A stretch of 64,000 nt of DNA, from contig CM023534.1 of assembly GCA_013350335.1 (NCBI GenBank), positions 10,755,542 through 10,819,541 on the forward strand. Reading direction: 5' to 3'. Source of the stretch: Chimonanthus salicifolius. Its lineage: Eukaryota; Streptophyta; Magnoliopsida; Laurales; Calycanthaceae. Of the stretch, positions 1 to 10,790 are shown piece after piece. Both the position numbers and the translations under genes were made by a program. Each line of letters starts with the position of its first letter. Position 1 is the first letter of the stretch. The notes under the pieces were generated by a model, which was given only the letters and a program-made list of their open reading frames with translations, did no database searches and was not told the DNA's origin.

Positions 1-256
1 TCAATAGTCTAATAATCAAACTCTATAAAATAAGAAGAATTATTCTATCGAGCTTAGGGTTGAAAAGTATAAATTGAGAAGATAATGTATTTCAAAAAAG
101 GTTTTACAAGATGGCAAAAATTGAAAATTTATTTAATAAATATTATTCCCTTAGAAATAATATTAGTAACTTTGATTTTTTAACTATAAAGATGGTTAAA
201 AATGTATTTCAAGTGAAATTTTGTCTTGTAAATATTTGAATTTTAAATAATCCATT
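1..256. other. AT-rich spacer
   Basis: No coding signal, RNA gene or clear repeat is visible here. It ends at the left target duplication of the Mutator-like element that follows. Confidence 0.5.
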
Positions 257-489
257 GGCTGCGCATTTAGACACTCGGGTTTTCTGTTACTGGACACCAG
301 TTTTCAAAATGTTCAGTGAAATTACCGTTTTACCCTCCCATTTTTATCCTTCTAACGATTCTGCAGTTTATTTTTGAATCATTCGAATGATTCTAATAGT
401 TAATAGTTCGAAGGACCACTTTTGATCCTGTTACACTAACCTATTATTTACATAATAAATTTTTATTTAAAACTTTAAAGTTATTTTTT

Positions 490-760
490 AAGCACTGTGT
501 ATTTCTAAAATTTCTCAACTTAAATATCCAGACTAATTACGATAACATGATAAAAATACTTTAACACTTTAAGGTCTTTTGACACTTCCAAATGCTTAAA
601 ATACAGTGTTTTATAAATAAGGGTATCCCTAAGCTGTGCCGAAAACACATTTGGAAGTGTCAAAAGACTTTGAAGTCTTAAAGTATTTTTATCATCATCG
701 TAATTAATCTAGATATTCAATTTGATATATTTTAGAAATACACAGTGCTTAACAAATAAC
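490..760. repeat. First palindromic module inside the Mutator-like element
   Basis: The left arm contains AAGCACTGTGTATTTCTAAA and GGTCTTTTGACACTTCCAAA. The right arm is its reverse complement over roughly 108 bp with scattered mismatches, separated by about 50 bp. The same module recurs at 805-1092, 9318-9540 (one arm only), 11620-11905 and 30060-30690. Confidence 0.75.
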
Positions 761-804
761 TGTCTATGTTGCCGATGCTATAATAAAATATTCTTTAAAA
801 CATA

Positions 805-1092
805 GACAGTTATTTTTTAAGAACTATGTATTTCTAAAATTTCTCAAATTTAATATCCGGACTAATTACGATAACCTGATAAAAATACTTTAAAAAATTT
901 TTAAGTCTTTTGACACTTCCAAATATGTTTTCAGCACAGCTAGGGATACTCTTATTAGTAAAACACTGTATTTTAATTATTAGAAAGTGTCAAAAGACCT
1001 TGAAGTTTTAAAATATTTTTATCATGTTATCATAATTAATCTGGATATTTAATTTGAGAAATTTTGAAAATACAAAATACTTAAAAAATAAT
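805..1092. repeat. Second palindromic module inside the Mutator-like element
   Basis: This is a second copy of the same inverted-repeat module, with arms at about 805-925 and 985-1092. It differs from the first by substitutions and small indels, so the two diverged after duplication. Confidence 0.7.
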
Positions 1093-1351
1093 TTTAAAAT
1101 TTTAAATAAAATTTTATTATTTAAATAATAGATTACTGTACCAGTATGGCATTCGAAGGATCAAAGTGATCCTTCCAACGATTAGAATCATTCGTATAAT
1201 CAAAAATAAAGTGTAGAATCGTTTAGAAGAATCGTGTAGAATCGGTAGAAGGATAAAAATAGAAAGGTAAAATAGCAATTTCATAAAAATATTTGGAAAC
1301 TAGTGCCCGTGACAGAAAACCCGAACGTCTAAATGCGTGGCCTAATACATT

Positions 1352-2724
1352 ATGATGCTAAAATTCAGATTTTAAATCATTCTCTTGCATAGACTTGAAA
1401 TGTTGAACCTTAACGAGGGAAGAGCAATGATTACATAATTATGTTTCACTTTAATTTTGAAATCATTTACCTGCTTTGCTTAATAAGTCAAGAAGGGAAT
1501 GATGAATAATGTGATTTGAGGTCTCTCTCTTTTGCTTTGATACAAGTGGACAACATGCAATACTATGCTCAAATATGATGGGGAATAAAGTGCCAACAAA
1601 TAATTTTAAAATGATAGGTCAAATTTAAATTAAATTACTGTTCAAATTAATGCTTTTTTAGTCCTCTAAAGTTTGACTAATTTTAATTATATTTTTAGCA
1701 ATTAGACTCTGCCTATTGAAAAAATATCTTTTATTAATTTAATAAAAATATATTTGTTTATAAATCTAATAAGTTCTTTCAATAGACCCTTCACTAAGTG
1801 GTGGACTTTATGTCTAAATGTGTAAAGTACTATGATACAACGACTCTATGCAGATTAGTGAATTAAATTGACAGACTATTTAAAAAAATCAATTAGATAA
1901 TTTATTGATAATTTAAAATTAAATTTGACTTATAAAAACGAATCATAGATTCTTAGCATTAGATATTAGATTGCCGAAGCCAATGTTAATTGAGAATTCT
2001 ATAAATTATGATTTAAATAATAAAATTCAATGTTGAAAATTAAGAGAAAAAAGTAATATAAAAAATTGTCTTAAAACATGATGCTATAAGATAGATCAAT
2101 AGATGTTTGTTGAAGAAGATTTTAAAGTGAACACTTATCGATTTCTAAATATTTTGTTGATGCTTATGATTTGCAGGACAAAGCATGATTTCAAAGAGTT
2201 CTTGAGCTCTAAATCAGAGACTTGAATCATAACCTTAGCTTTTAAAACTAAACTAAAATAAAATAAAATAAAAAGATCTTCTTTTAACTGAGTTCCAACC
2301 CATCAATAAAAGTGAATTTGGATTATCTAATGACGTAGTATGAGACAAATTATGGTAATACTTTGTATACTACTGGGCTTCATATGTGATTGGTTTTCAT
2401 TGAATTGCAAAAAGTTATAAGTTTGAGTCGATCAAACTTAGTCAGGCTTATTTTTAAATTGAAAATGTAAAATTCAAATTTGATTTCACGTTAGATTAGG
2501 GCTAGTTCAAGAAATCTCAGGTTTGGCTCTAAAGCCTAAATTTTTAGCAATTTAATTTGGTTTGACTGGTATTGTGTACAAATATAAAGATTATGTAATA
2601 TATAATATATTTTATAAAATATGAAAAGCTTATCTGTGGTGCATAAAAAGAAGCCTAAACTTGAATAAGCTCACATGCAATACAGGATCAAAATCAGTGG
2701 TTTATTTCAGTTACCTGGCGGATA
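1352..2724. other. AT-rich intergenic stretch
   Basis: Nothing beyond AT-rich spacer DNA can be supported. There are short poly-A/T tracts and an (AAAAT)n-like patch near 2253-2272, but no sustained reading frame or terminal repeat. Confidence 0.4.
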
Positions 2725-2732
2725 GCTTCTAG

Positions 2733-2935
2733 CAGGGGTTAAAATACCGTTATCGGTCCGATATTTTGCTCTCTCTTCATCTTTTTTTTAAATATCGACC
2801 TGGTACGGCCAATATATCGACCGATATTGTAAATATCGGCCGATACGATATGATATCAGCCGATATAGGACTCTTCAAAACCGATATATATATATATGCC
2901 GATACAATATGTATCGGCCAATATTTCGACCTCTG
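2733..2935. mobile_element. hAT-type miniature element, 203 bp, CAGGGGT family
   Basis: The left end begins CAGGGGTTAAAATACCG, and the right end in reverse reads CAGAGGTCGAAATATTGG. It is flanked by a perfect 8-bp duplication GCTTCTAG (2725-2732 and 2936-2943). 8-bp duplications with short CAGRGG-type ends are typical of hAT elements. The interior is dominated by repeated ATCGGCCGATAT-like words. The reading frame across it is incidental. Confidence 0.85.
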
Positions 2936-2989
2936 GCTTCTAGTGTTTTGCTCTTTCTTGGACTTTTCGATTGGTTTGTTGCATCTTAA

Positions 2990-3430
2990 ACCCTTTTTTT
3001 TTTAAATAAATGTTTGATTTATTCACATAAAAAGAGAAATAAAGACTCAAACAAATAAAGAACATGAAAAGCAAAAGCCCGGTCCAGGCAATGATAGAGT
3101 AATGAAGGCCAAACACCAGAAAAAATTAAACAACAAACAGGCCCAAAACAAAAGACCCAAAGAAAACAACTGACACTGGAAAAACCCGACGCCCAGATGA
3201 AAGAAAAGGATGGACGCCTGAATTCACCGGAAGATAAGGACTTGTCACCCTGAAGTGTAGAGAACCGGGATAAGAAGTTTGCAGGCAAAATAGCGAATGA
3301 ACCCCGAGGATTTCTTATAACCCGCCATGTCACTAGGAGAAGCACATACCCCATCTTCCAGCAAGATTTCAATCTGAGAAAACCAGTTCAAATAGTGAGA
3401 ATAGATCTCACATAATGTTAAGATCACAAA
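2990..3430 (-). mobile_element. 3' end of a non-LTR (LINE-type) retroelement, minus orientation
   Basis: Read on the minus strand, this stretch ends in an AATAAA-like signal and a run of A (plus-strand T run at about 2992-3001), as a reverse-transcribed 3' end does. The preceding T-rich, low-complexity sequence with open but featureless frames resembles plant L1 3' untranslated regions. No reverse transcriptase motif lies within it, and no target duplication was found, so the call is tentative. Confidence 0.35.
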
Positions 3431-3936
3431 CTAATGAACAATGAAGGGCATCTAATCTAAGCATTAATTTTGAGTTAGTTCAACTGCAGTAAAAATGGGA
3501 AACATGGCATAACGGTCTAGGATCTGGAGACTGGATCAGCCACAGGAGAAAATTCACACTGGCATAAAAATGGATGGCTAAAAATAAACAAGAGCCAATG
3601 GACAGGAAGAAACTCGAACCCAGTGGTAGCAATCCATAATCAAAACCACCTACAAGATTGGCCCGGACTCCAAATAGTGAACTACCATGGTTTGCAGTTT
3701 GTCATCATCACCTTGGACTATATAATCATTAGGACTAGACTTGGCTAGCACGGGCTGCATTTTTCAAAGACATGGCAAATCCAATCTGGCTTCTTTAAAA
3801 AAAAGGCTTGCAAAGCACAGGCCTGACATTCTGATTCTCAATTATGCAGGACATGTATAAATTATTCAGTACAGAGCTTAAAGCTCTTTTCAAGTGACAA
3901 TGGCAAAGATGCTCAAACGTAGATTGGCATGTGCAT
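3431..3936. other. 3' flank of the RNase H-like gene
   Basis: This lies downstream of the minus-strand stop codon at 3937-3939. It probably includes the 3' untranslated region, but no clear polyadenylation signal or independent feature was recognised. Confidence 0.35.
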
Positions 3937-4891
3937 CTATTGCTGAAAAAAAGAAATGTCTGAACCTTTAAATCTACCGTAGAACTTGAAAACAAGTGAA
4001 AGAATGCTTTCTTTTTTCCCTTGCTTCCTTCTCCATCTTCGCAACTGCATCTCATCTTTTATGGCCAAACTATCTCTGTAATGCAATAATTAAATTTAAT
4101 TAGTTTATATTTAATAATGTAAAAAAACCAATAACAATGATAAATTCTTACCTTTTATCTTTATTGTAATGAAATTCAAACTTTTTCTTGAACTCTTCAT
4201 CAAACACTCGCCCTGAACTGAGTGGTTGAGGAACACCACCTCGTCCGAAGGATATTTTTTCACCAGATTTAAATGCAAATTCTGCACAACAGCGTGCAAG
4301 ACAATTACTGGTCTCTGTTCGATGAAGGAATAGATATTTTCCTCCCGGTGGTGGTGGGTGACTGTCCGCATTTTCTTTATAATCTGCGAGCTCAGGAGGT
4401 ATTTCATATGGCTTAAGCTCAGGATAATCTTCGTAAAAAAGAATGTCCTCTAATAATAGACAATCTGTTTCGAACTCTATATTTTGATATTGTCTTTCAT
4501 GGACAAGATTCACTGCTGCATTTGCTGCTGCCACTTGAGCTAGCAGAATACTTTCAGCTTCGACGAGTTCTCCAAAAGCCTCGATGCATTCACCGTTTGA
4601 GTCTCTTATCGTAATGCCAATGCTTGCCTTGGACTCGCCTTCGATGCAACCATACATGGCACCAGTATTTATCTTATAAAAGTTAGGTAGAGCACTGATC
4701 CACCGTCCTGCCGTTATTAGTAAAAAATAATAATATGAATTAGAGTTTTTTCAGATAGAATAAATAAAAATCACAATATAACTTTTATAAACAATTATGT
4801 TGAAATATATAATAACCTTACCTTCGTGGTTATCTTTAGGCTTCCCACCACGCCCAAGCTCGGCGGCTCCTTTTTCTCCACTTCCACTCAT
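3937..4891 (-). CDS. RNase H-fold (RVT_3-like) protein, 3 exons, probably catalytically dead
   Basis: I assembled this from splice signals: complement of exons 3937-4075, 4152-4707 and 4822-4891, with introns flanked by GT..AG and reading phase kept at both joints, giving 254 aa. The first splice creates the tract GRWISALPNFYKINTGA (residues 24-40), matching the usual start of the RNase H domain in plant non-LTR elements and their host relatives. IRDSNGECIEAFG (58-69) and FETDCLLLED (102-111) follow the family pattern. Of the usual acidic catalytic set, E75 and D105 are present. The first Asp (normally after KINT) is missing, and the last (near N158) is replaced by Arg. A basic tail (RRWRRKQGKK, 221-230) and a short unknown N-terminus follow no known family for me. 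It could be a domesticated retroelement domain, a captured fragment, or an intact-looking pseudogene. No expression evidence is available. Confidence 0.55.
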
Positions 4892-5700
4892 AGTGTTTTA
4901 TGGGTTGTACAGTGAGAAGATGAGATTTAATCTAAAAATATAAACAATCTTAATTTAGAATATAGAAATATTTATCTAATCTATGAACTTTAGTTTTAAT
5001 TTAGAAATATTCTAGACTTAAATACAGAATTTAACAATTTAACTAATTTTAATTAAGATGGTGGATTTAATCTAAAAATATAAACAATCTTAATCTAATT
5101 TAAAAATACAAAATTAAGATGCAATTAAATTATTTCCAACCTAGTTCATCAATTTTAAGAGTTTTTGAATTTATAAACTAAAAAAGTAAAAATAAAACTA
5201 AGATTACTTATTTACATATTTACAATAGAATTGGATCAAGTAATAAGATGGCATCATGTCCCATATCTCAAATCGAATGAAAACAAAACCTATACCATGG
5301 AGCTCTCGTAAATTATTGAAAATTGATTGAAGTTTTTCATTCATAGACAATCTAATAAAAAAATACATGAATTTCATTAAACATGGATAAATCAAATCAA
5401 ACCTTGGGCCTAGACAGAATTTATACTTAAATTTTAATTCTACAATAAATCTCACACTCTGATAGAGTACCTTAGAATGAAAAATTAAGTTCCATCTATC
5501 CCAAAAAATCTCATTCAATTTGAAAAACCTTAGATAAATCATGACATGAATTTGTAAAAAGATTAAAAGTAAAATCAAACTTTCATTATCAAATTTTGAG
5601 AATTGAAAAACCATAAATCTACAACTCATCTTGATTTCATTAATTGAAAATATGAAAGAATTTACAATACAATAGAATTTGAAAATAAGAAATAACAAGA
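4892..5700. other. AT-rich upstream region of the RNase H-like gene
   Basis: It contains short near-repeats (for example TCTAAAAATATAAACAATCT at 4931 and 5081) and a long open frame on the minus strand made almost only of AT-rich codons, which I do not believe is coding. A poly-A run ends it at 5706-5721. Confidence 0.35.
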
Positions 5701-6516
5701 GAATAAAAAAAAAAAAAAAAAATCCAACCTCCAGAAGTCGACCCTCTCCTTAATCTCTTATCAAAATCCACTCCTTAGCCTCTCAATTCCTTGATTCAGT
5801 TCAAATTGTCTATGAACAGGGGACCTAAATTTATAGGAGAGAGGAGGTATAAACCAATGGCTATCATCGAATTTCATATGGAGGGAAAGTGAATGAATGG
5901 TTGGATGGGGTTTATTTAATTGAGGAAAGGAGGTGGGATTGGGTGGTTATGATCGAAATTTCTATAGAAGGAAAGGACAATTGAAGGCTTAGATGGGCTC
6001 ATCTCATTGAGGAAGGAAGTACAATGGAAAGCTAAGAGCCTATGAAACCCACTCAATTCAGCCGAAACAAGTTGTTGGCCGACCCCCTTTTAACTTTTTT
6101 CATTCGTTGGCTGGGAAAATCCCCAATTTGAGAAAGGGATTTTCCGAGCATAAACAGTATCCTTTAGCAATAATGATTTTTACGCCAACGAATTCAATAT
6201 CTCGTGTTAAAAATTGAAAAAAAATTATGACAAAAAATTAAAGAAAAACTTATTTCTAAAAATAAAATTTGAATAAATCAAGATAAATGGTGAAATCTTA
6301 AGCTACTCATTTCATCGATTTCAATCAAACAATTATGGTCAATATTTTGGTTTTCAAAATTTGTTCTAACGACCACTTTGAGTCCTATTTTAGAAAATCC
6401 CCAATTTGAGAAAGGGATTGGCTCGGCTGAGAAATATAATTAATCAATCAATCAAACAACATTTCTCTAAAGTAATCGAATGTAACAGAAATTGAAATCA
6501 GATGAAGGAGGCTTAC

Positions 6517-6790
6517 GGTTCTTCGTAGAAGAATCGGGCTGAAGAGCGAATGGTCAGTCGCTGCCACTGAGTATGTGTGGCCGGCGTCGGCTGAAGAGGC
6601 TCGGTGGAGACCACTAGTGGTTAGCCAGTAGTTGTGGCTGAACACGGTGTTGCTACCAGCGGCAATGGCAGTTAGAGGCGAGAGGAAGGGAGATAATAGC
6701 AGAGAATGAGAGAGACAGAGGAGAAGAGGGTAGGGAGTTTGAGAAAGATATGGGAGGAGTTGCTGTTGAGGGTAGGATTTGGAGCCGTGG
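6517..6790 (-). other. Possible 5' untranslated exon with splice donor
   Basis: Read on the minus strand, this is a pyrimidine-rich, GC-richer patch with CTCTC and CTTCCTC runs, ending in GAACC/GTAAGC. That is a good splice donor at 6516-6515. The style is that of a plant 5' leader exon. It could be the leader of the RNase H-like gene 1.6 kb downstream, or a leader captured by a transposon. No acceptor pairing could be established. Confidence 0.25.
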
Positions 6791-6889
6791 GTCGAGAGAG
6801 GAACTACGGGAATGAACGGTTATCGGGTCGGATAGGTCCTGTAGGATGCTTTAAGCGTGAGCATTTGAAAGTTTGAGAACAAAATTGTA

Positions 6890-7130
6890 GGTCCCACTGG
6901 GTACACCCTTTTTAAGGGATCCGTTTTGGACTTGTGGATTTATAATTGACGTGACACATATAATTTACAGTTTTTTTAATTCAATCATAATAATTCATAA
7001 ATAATTTATCATAAATTATTTATGAATTATTATGATTGAATTAAAAAAACTGTAAATTATATGTGTCACGTCAATTATAAATCCACAAGTCCAAAACGGA
7101 TCCCTTAAAAAGGGTGTACCCAGTGGGACC
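6890..7130. repeat. Perfect palindrome, 120-bp arms around one base
   Basis: The left arm 6890-7009 and right arm 7011-7130 are exact reverse complements, base for base, around a single C at 7010. The outer ends are GGTCCCACTGGGTACACCC. No matching target duplication was found for 2, 3, 8 or 9 bp (left flank AAAATTGTA, right flank TGATTGAAT). It is either a very recent foldback miniature element, a fresh inverted duplication, or an assembly artefact. A transcript across it would form a 120-bp perfect duplex. Confidence 0.95.
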
Positions 7131-8339
7131 TGATTGAATAATTAGATGATATTTAAATGTTACTCAACAAATATATTTATTACTTCTTATATGTTTTATT
7201 AATATTTATATAATTGTCTTCAGAAATTTTATTATCTCTTTATGTCCAAACAATTTTCAAAATTAAAAAGTTGAGTTGTTAAAAGCGATATCATTACAAC
7301 GACAGGTGGCGACTACTGCAGTTATTATAATCACGTTATGTGTGATTTCAAATACTATTCTCTCTCCTCTCACTCCATTTATTCTATGTCCGGTCAAAGA
7401 TATTCTCTATCCATTTACAAAGACAACGGAAGATACAATTATGCGGAATTATATATTAAAAAGTCTATTTTTTTCTTTTTATTTCTAATAGTTATTTATG
7501 CTATCAATAATTGTGAATTTTCTCAATATCTCACTTATTTATTTCAATTTTCAATACAATAATAGTTATTCTTGTAAATAGTCTTCACAGTTGAATTAAT
7601 ATAAAATAGTATTTTTCACAATAATAGTATTCTTGTAAATATGAATTCTATAAATGTAACTTAAATAGGGTAGCGATCCTCTCATGGGCATTTTGTGTAA
7701 TGAGACAAAGGATTTAACGTATTATCCATTTTATCCTTCCACTGTCGTACAAAAACATTTAAAAACATCAGTAATCTAGTCAGTAATTCGATTTAAGTGT
7801 TACTAATTCGAATAAAATTTTATAGGAAACGAGATGGAATGAAATTTTAATTTTATCCCTACTAGTGTACCGTTCATCAAATATCGATCTATCGATAACA
7901 CGCCACGCTACCCGTAAATGTTCTGCATGTCGATAAGGATAAAATGAAAATTTCACTTCATCTTTATCTCCTAAAAATTTTGCCCGTCTTAAGATTAGTG
8001 TCTATCCACTATATATAATGATGAATCTCAATACATTAGTGAATAGTTCATACAGATATTTGATGTTAGATTAATTAACAATTACAAAGATAAACAGAAG
8101 TTCAATTGTTTTCATTGATTAAAAATGAGCTTTTCATATAAAAGTAATTGTTTCTTGATTAAGTTATCATGCATTCAACCTCATTGAATTATTTTCTCTT
8201 ATAAAAGATCCACAACAATCCCACATAGACCTGACAACAGCTTGTATTAGTTTAAGTGCAGACACTCGTTGTGAGTTTGAGTCTATTTTGGATCTAACTC
8301 ATTGGCATTTTTAAAAATTCTAACGGCTACCTGCAATAG
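7131..8339. other. AT-rich spacer with a possible miniature-element end
   Basis: This is mostly featureless. GGGTAGCGATCCTCTCATGG at 7669-7688, followed by GCATTTTGTGTAAT, matches the terminal repeat of the miniature elements at 23107 and 28663. An inverted CGCTACCC occurs near 7908-7915 and could be its other end, giving an element of about 245 bp. Only 8 bp are shared at that end, so this is weak. Confidence 0.35.
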
Positions 8340-8520
8340 CATTTCAAATTTGACTGAAATTTAAAATTACATCTGAAACTTATTAGTTTGGATATGAACC
8401 GAAACATAATTATTGAGAATATGAAAATTTTAATAAAAATGAATTTGTCAAAATTCAGTTAAATTTAGACAAGTTTCAATTTACGTGTAGATTAAATTTT
8501 CATAATTTTACAAATTTATA
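8340..8520. repeat. Dispersed duplication, copy 1, left part
   Basis: It aligns with 18340-18530, for example ACTTATTAGTTTGRATATGA followed by ACCGAARCATAATTATTGAG in both. In this copy it is separated from its right part (10195-10790) by about 1.67 kb that is absent from the other copy. Confidence 0.65.
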
Positions 8521-8759
8521 AATGTCAGTCGAATAATCTAACTCGGGAGGTCACTCTGGCCTTTAGAAGAGTATAATTTGAAAATGATTTCCACAGGTAA
8601 AAGTTACTGGTAAATAGTAAATCTTAAGAAAGTCAATCTAAATTGATTCTAAGAGTCCAATATTTCAAAATAATTTTAAAAAAATAATATAATATAAAGT
8701 AGAAATTAATGTAAATATTATTTTTTTCATCAAGAAATTTCTTTCTATTCATATTTTAA

Positions 8760-9250
8760 AGAGGCATGCCATACAAGTACTCAGATTTTCTATCTCTACA
8801 CACTCATTTTTTATTTTTTGGATGAAATTACCATTCTACCCATACGTTTTAACTCATTTGAGATGAATACAGTTATCCGAACGAATACCTTAGTGTATTT
8901 TTAGTTTATTCAAACGAATGAACCAAATGATTATACTAAGGTTATCATTATAACTAAATCTTCATTCAAATGAACCAAACTGTTCATTCAAACGAATGAA
9001 TATTTATATATCAATCCTTCATAAAATTAAAGTCCTTCATTCGAATTTTTAGTTCATTCAAATGAGTGTTTATCCGAACGACTGCTCGTTCGAACGAATG
9101 AACATATATATGTCAATCGTTTGCAAAATTCAACTCATTCAGATTCGAATAAATCAAATTGTTCAAACACTCATTCAAATGAATGAAAATTACATTAAAA
9201 TATTCGTTCGGATTAGTATATTCATTCGAATAAACTTTCACTAATAATTC
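8760..9250. repeat. Cluster of degenerate TTCATTCGAACGAATGAA palindromes
   Basis: At least eight occurrences of TTCATTCRAAYGAATGAA-like words or halves are packed here. The left edge carries the GAAATTACCATTCTACCC word that also sits near the ends of the Mutator-like elements at 257 and 13018. It is probably the subterminal part of a related element whose limits I cannot define. Confidence 0.5.
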
Positions 9251-9317
9251 CGAGTGGTGCACCGCTCAGTATTTCACTGATAATTTTCAAAAACTCAGTG
9301 CTCAATATCTCTTTTAA

Positions 9318-9625
9318 AACTTCAAAGTTATTTTTTAAGCACTGTGTATTTCCAAAATTTCTCAAATTGAATATCTGGACTAATTACAATAACCTGGTAA
9401 AAATACTTTAAGACTTCAAGGTCTTTTGACACTCCTAAACTCTTAAAACACAGTGTTTAACAAATAAGGGTATCTCTTAGCTGTGCTGAAAACACACTTC
9501 CAGAAGTCCAAACGATAAACCGTAAAAATCGTTGAACTTCACATTCAAACTGAACAAATCTGTAAAATTTGAAAATTTAAATCTTTCAAATGACTATTTA
9601 TAAAAAAATAGGTGACCTTTAATGA
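9318..9625. repeat. Solitary arm of the palindromic module
   Basis: It matches the left arm of the foldback at 30060-30350, including AAGCACTGTGTATTTCCAAA, GGTCTTTTGACACTCC and GAAGTCCAAACGATAAACCG, but no complementary arm follows. It is a half element left by deletion or incomplete copying. Confidence 0.6.
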
Positions 9626-10194
9626 CTCTATCGGAGAATCACTTTTCTCAAATTTCCATTTTCACCGATCAGTGACTTGATTCACTGAAAAGTAAATCGA
9701 TTTCTAAAGATACATTAAAATACATACAAACATATGGAAATAAAGTGAAAAGTTTACTAAACTCGTATCTCCTAAAAAAATATACCCATGTTAAGACAGA
9801 AATCCGAAATTTAAATCCGACCTCCCTTTTTCTCGCACGCTATATCTCGCTTCATATTTTACCTTTTCACGTGAAATGCAGGTGATTGAGACACTAAGAA
9901 CCCAAGAATTTCTCTCTCGTCATTCTTCTCTTTGCTTCTTTCCTATGCTTTCTTAACTTTGCAATATTTCTATATTAAATAAATTAAATGATAGAAAAAG
10001 AACATGTACCAATATTTAACTTTTACTTTTGACCGCATGAATGAAAGCACAAATGTCCAATGGATCCTCGAAGACTGAAGCCTTTCTTCAAACTTTCAAA
10101 GTGATCACTTTTGTTGGGCTCCATTATGAGTTGTAAAATGTGAACTCTAACCGTATAACTCAAAACCATATAAAGAAACATTAGGAAATGTTCC
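9626..10194. other. Spacer within the 1.67-kb extra segment
   Basis: No reading frame or repeat was recognised. A CT-rich patch at 9915-9950 is the only compositional feature. Confidence 0.35.
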
Positions 10195-10790
10195 AAGTGC
10201 ATAACCCCATGTGAGATCACTAAGTAATGAATTGAAATCTTTAACATCTTCTTTGTTTATTTAAATAGTAAAATTTAACTAAATTTGTTGGTCATTAATA
10301 CAACTTTTTATTGGATATTGGATTAATTATTGTATAAAAACATTTAATTTTATATTAATAGTAATGAATTAAAATAATTCTTATGTTAAAGAGTTTAATG
10401 TTATTTATGATATTTTAGTCATTTATTTTTTTTCAAATTATAAAATAAGATTATTTTTAAATATAATTTGTCAAAGTTGATAGACTTCTTTTAAAAAAAA
10501 AGTTACTCCAGTAAACTTTTCTTGATCGAGTGATAAATGCTAGAGTGACTTTTCTTCATACATTGGTAAATGCCAGCAAACTGTGTATTTACAGAAGAAA
10601 GGAAACTTACTTTTCTACCCTTTTCCAGTCAATGTCATACCCAAGTGACAGGAGAACAGATGGCCCCACCATCACGTGATCAACGGTCTTTACTCTCCAC
10701 TGTATACGATGACGCATTCGAGATTCACGAAATCAGTACTCTCGTCAACCGGTGTCTCCATCACATTCTTATTTTGGGGTCTCTATCAGG
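10195..10790. repeat. Dispersed duplication, copy 1, right part
   Basis: It aligns over about 600 bp with 18545-19095. Shared landmarks are TGAATTGAAATCTTTAACAT near the start and CTCCATCACATTCTTATTTT near the end. Both copies contain GATGACGCATTCGAGAT or a close variant. Reading frames inside are not conserved between copies, so this is not a gene pair. Confidence 0.65.

Larger units (their letters stand above)
257..1342. mobile_element. Non-autonomous Mutator-like foldback element, 1.09 kb
   Basis: The ends are inverted repeats of about 55 bp: the left end begins GGCTGCGCATTTAGACAC, and the right end read in reverse begins GGCCACGCATTTAGACG. The flanking 9-mers are TAATCCATT (248-256) and TAATACATT (1343-1351), matching at 8 of 9 positions. 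A 9-bp target duplication with long terminal repeats is the Mutator/MULE signature. Inside are two consecutive imperfect palindromes (arms about 490-598/650-760 and 805-925/985-1092). No transposase reading frame is present, so it would need a partner in trans. The single mismatch in the target duplication indicates moderate age. Confidence 0.7.

Noticed and set aside
3019..3372. 117-aa minus-strand frame upstream of a poly-A tail
   Set aside because: It lies in what looks like a LINE 3' untranslated region and is Phe/Leu/Ser/Cys-rich without any motif.
5204..5698. 164-aa minus-strand open frame
   Set aside because: Composition is almost entirely Phe/Ile/Leu/Lys/Asn from AT-rich codons, with no domain pattern and no splice context.
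6890..7130. Calling the perfect palindrome a MIRNA gene
   Set aside because: A perfect 120-bp duplex without a loop is not microRNA-like, and no mature sequence could be proposed.
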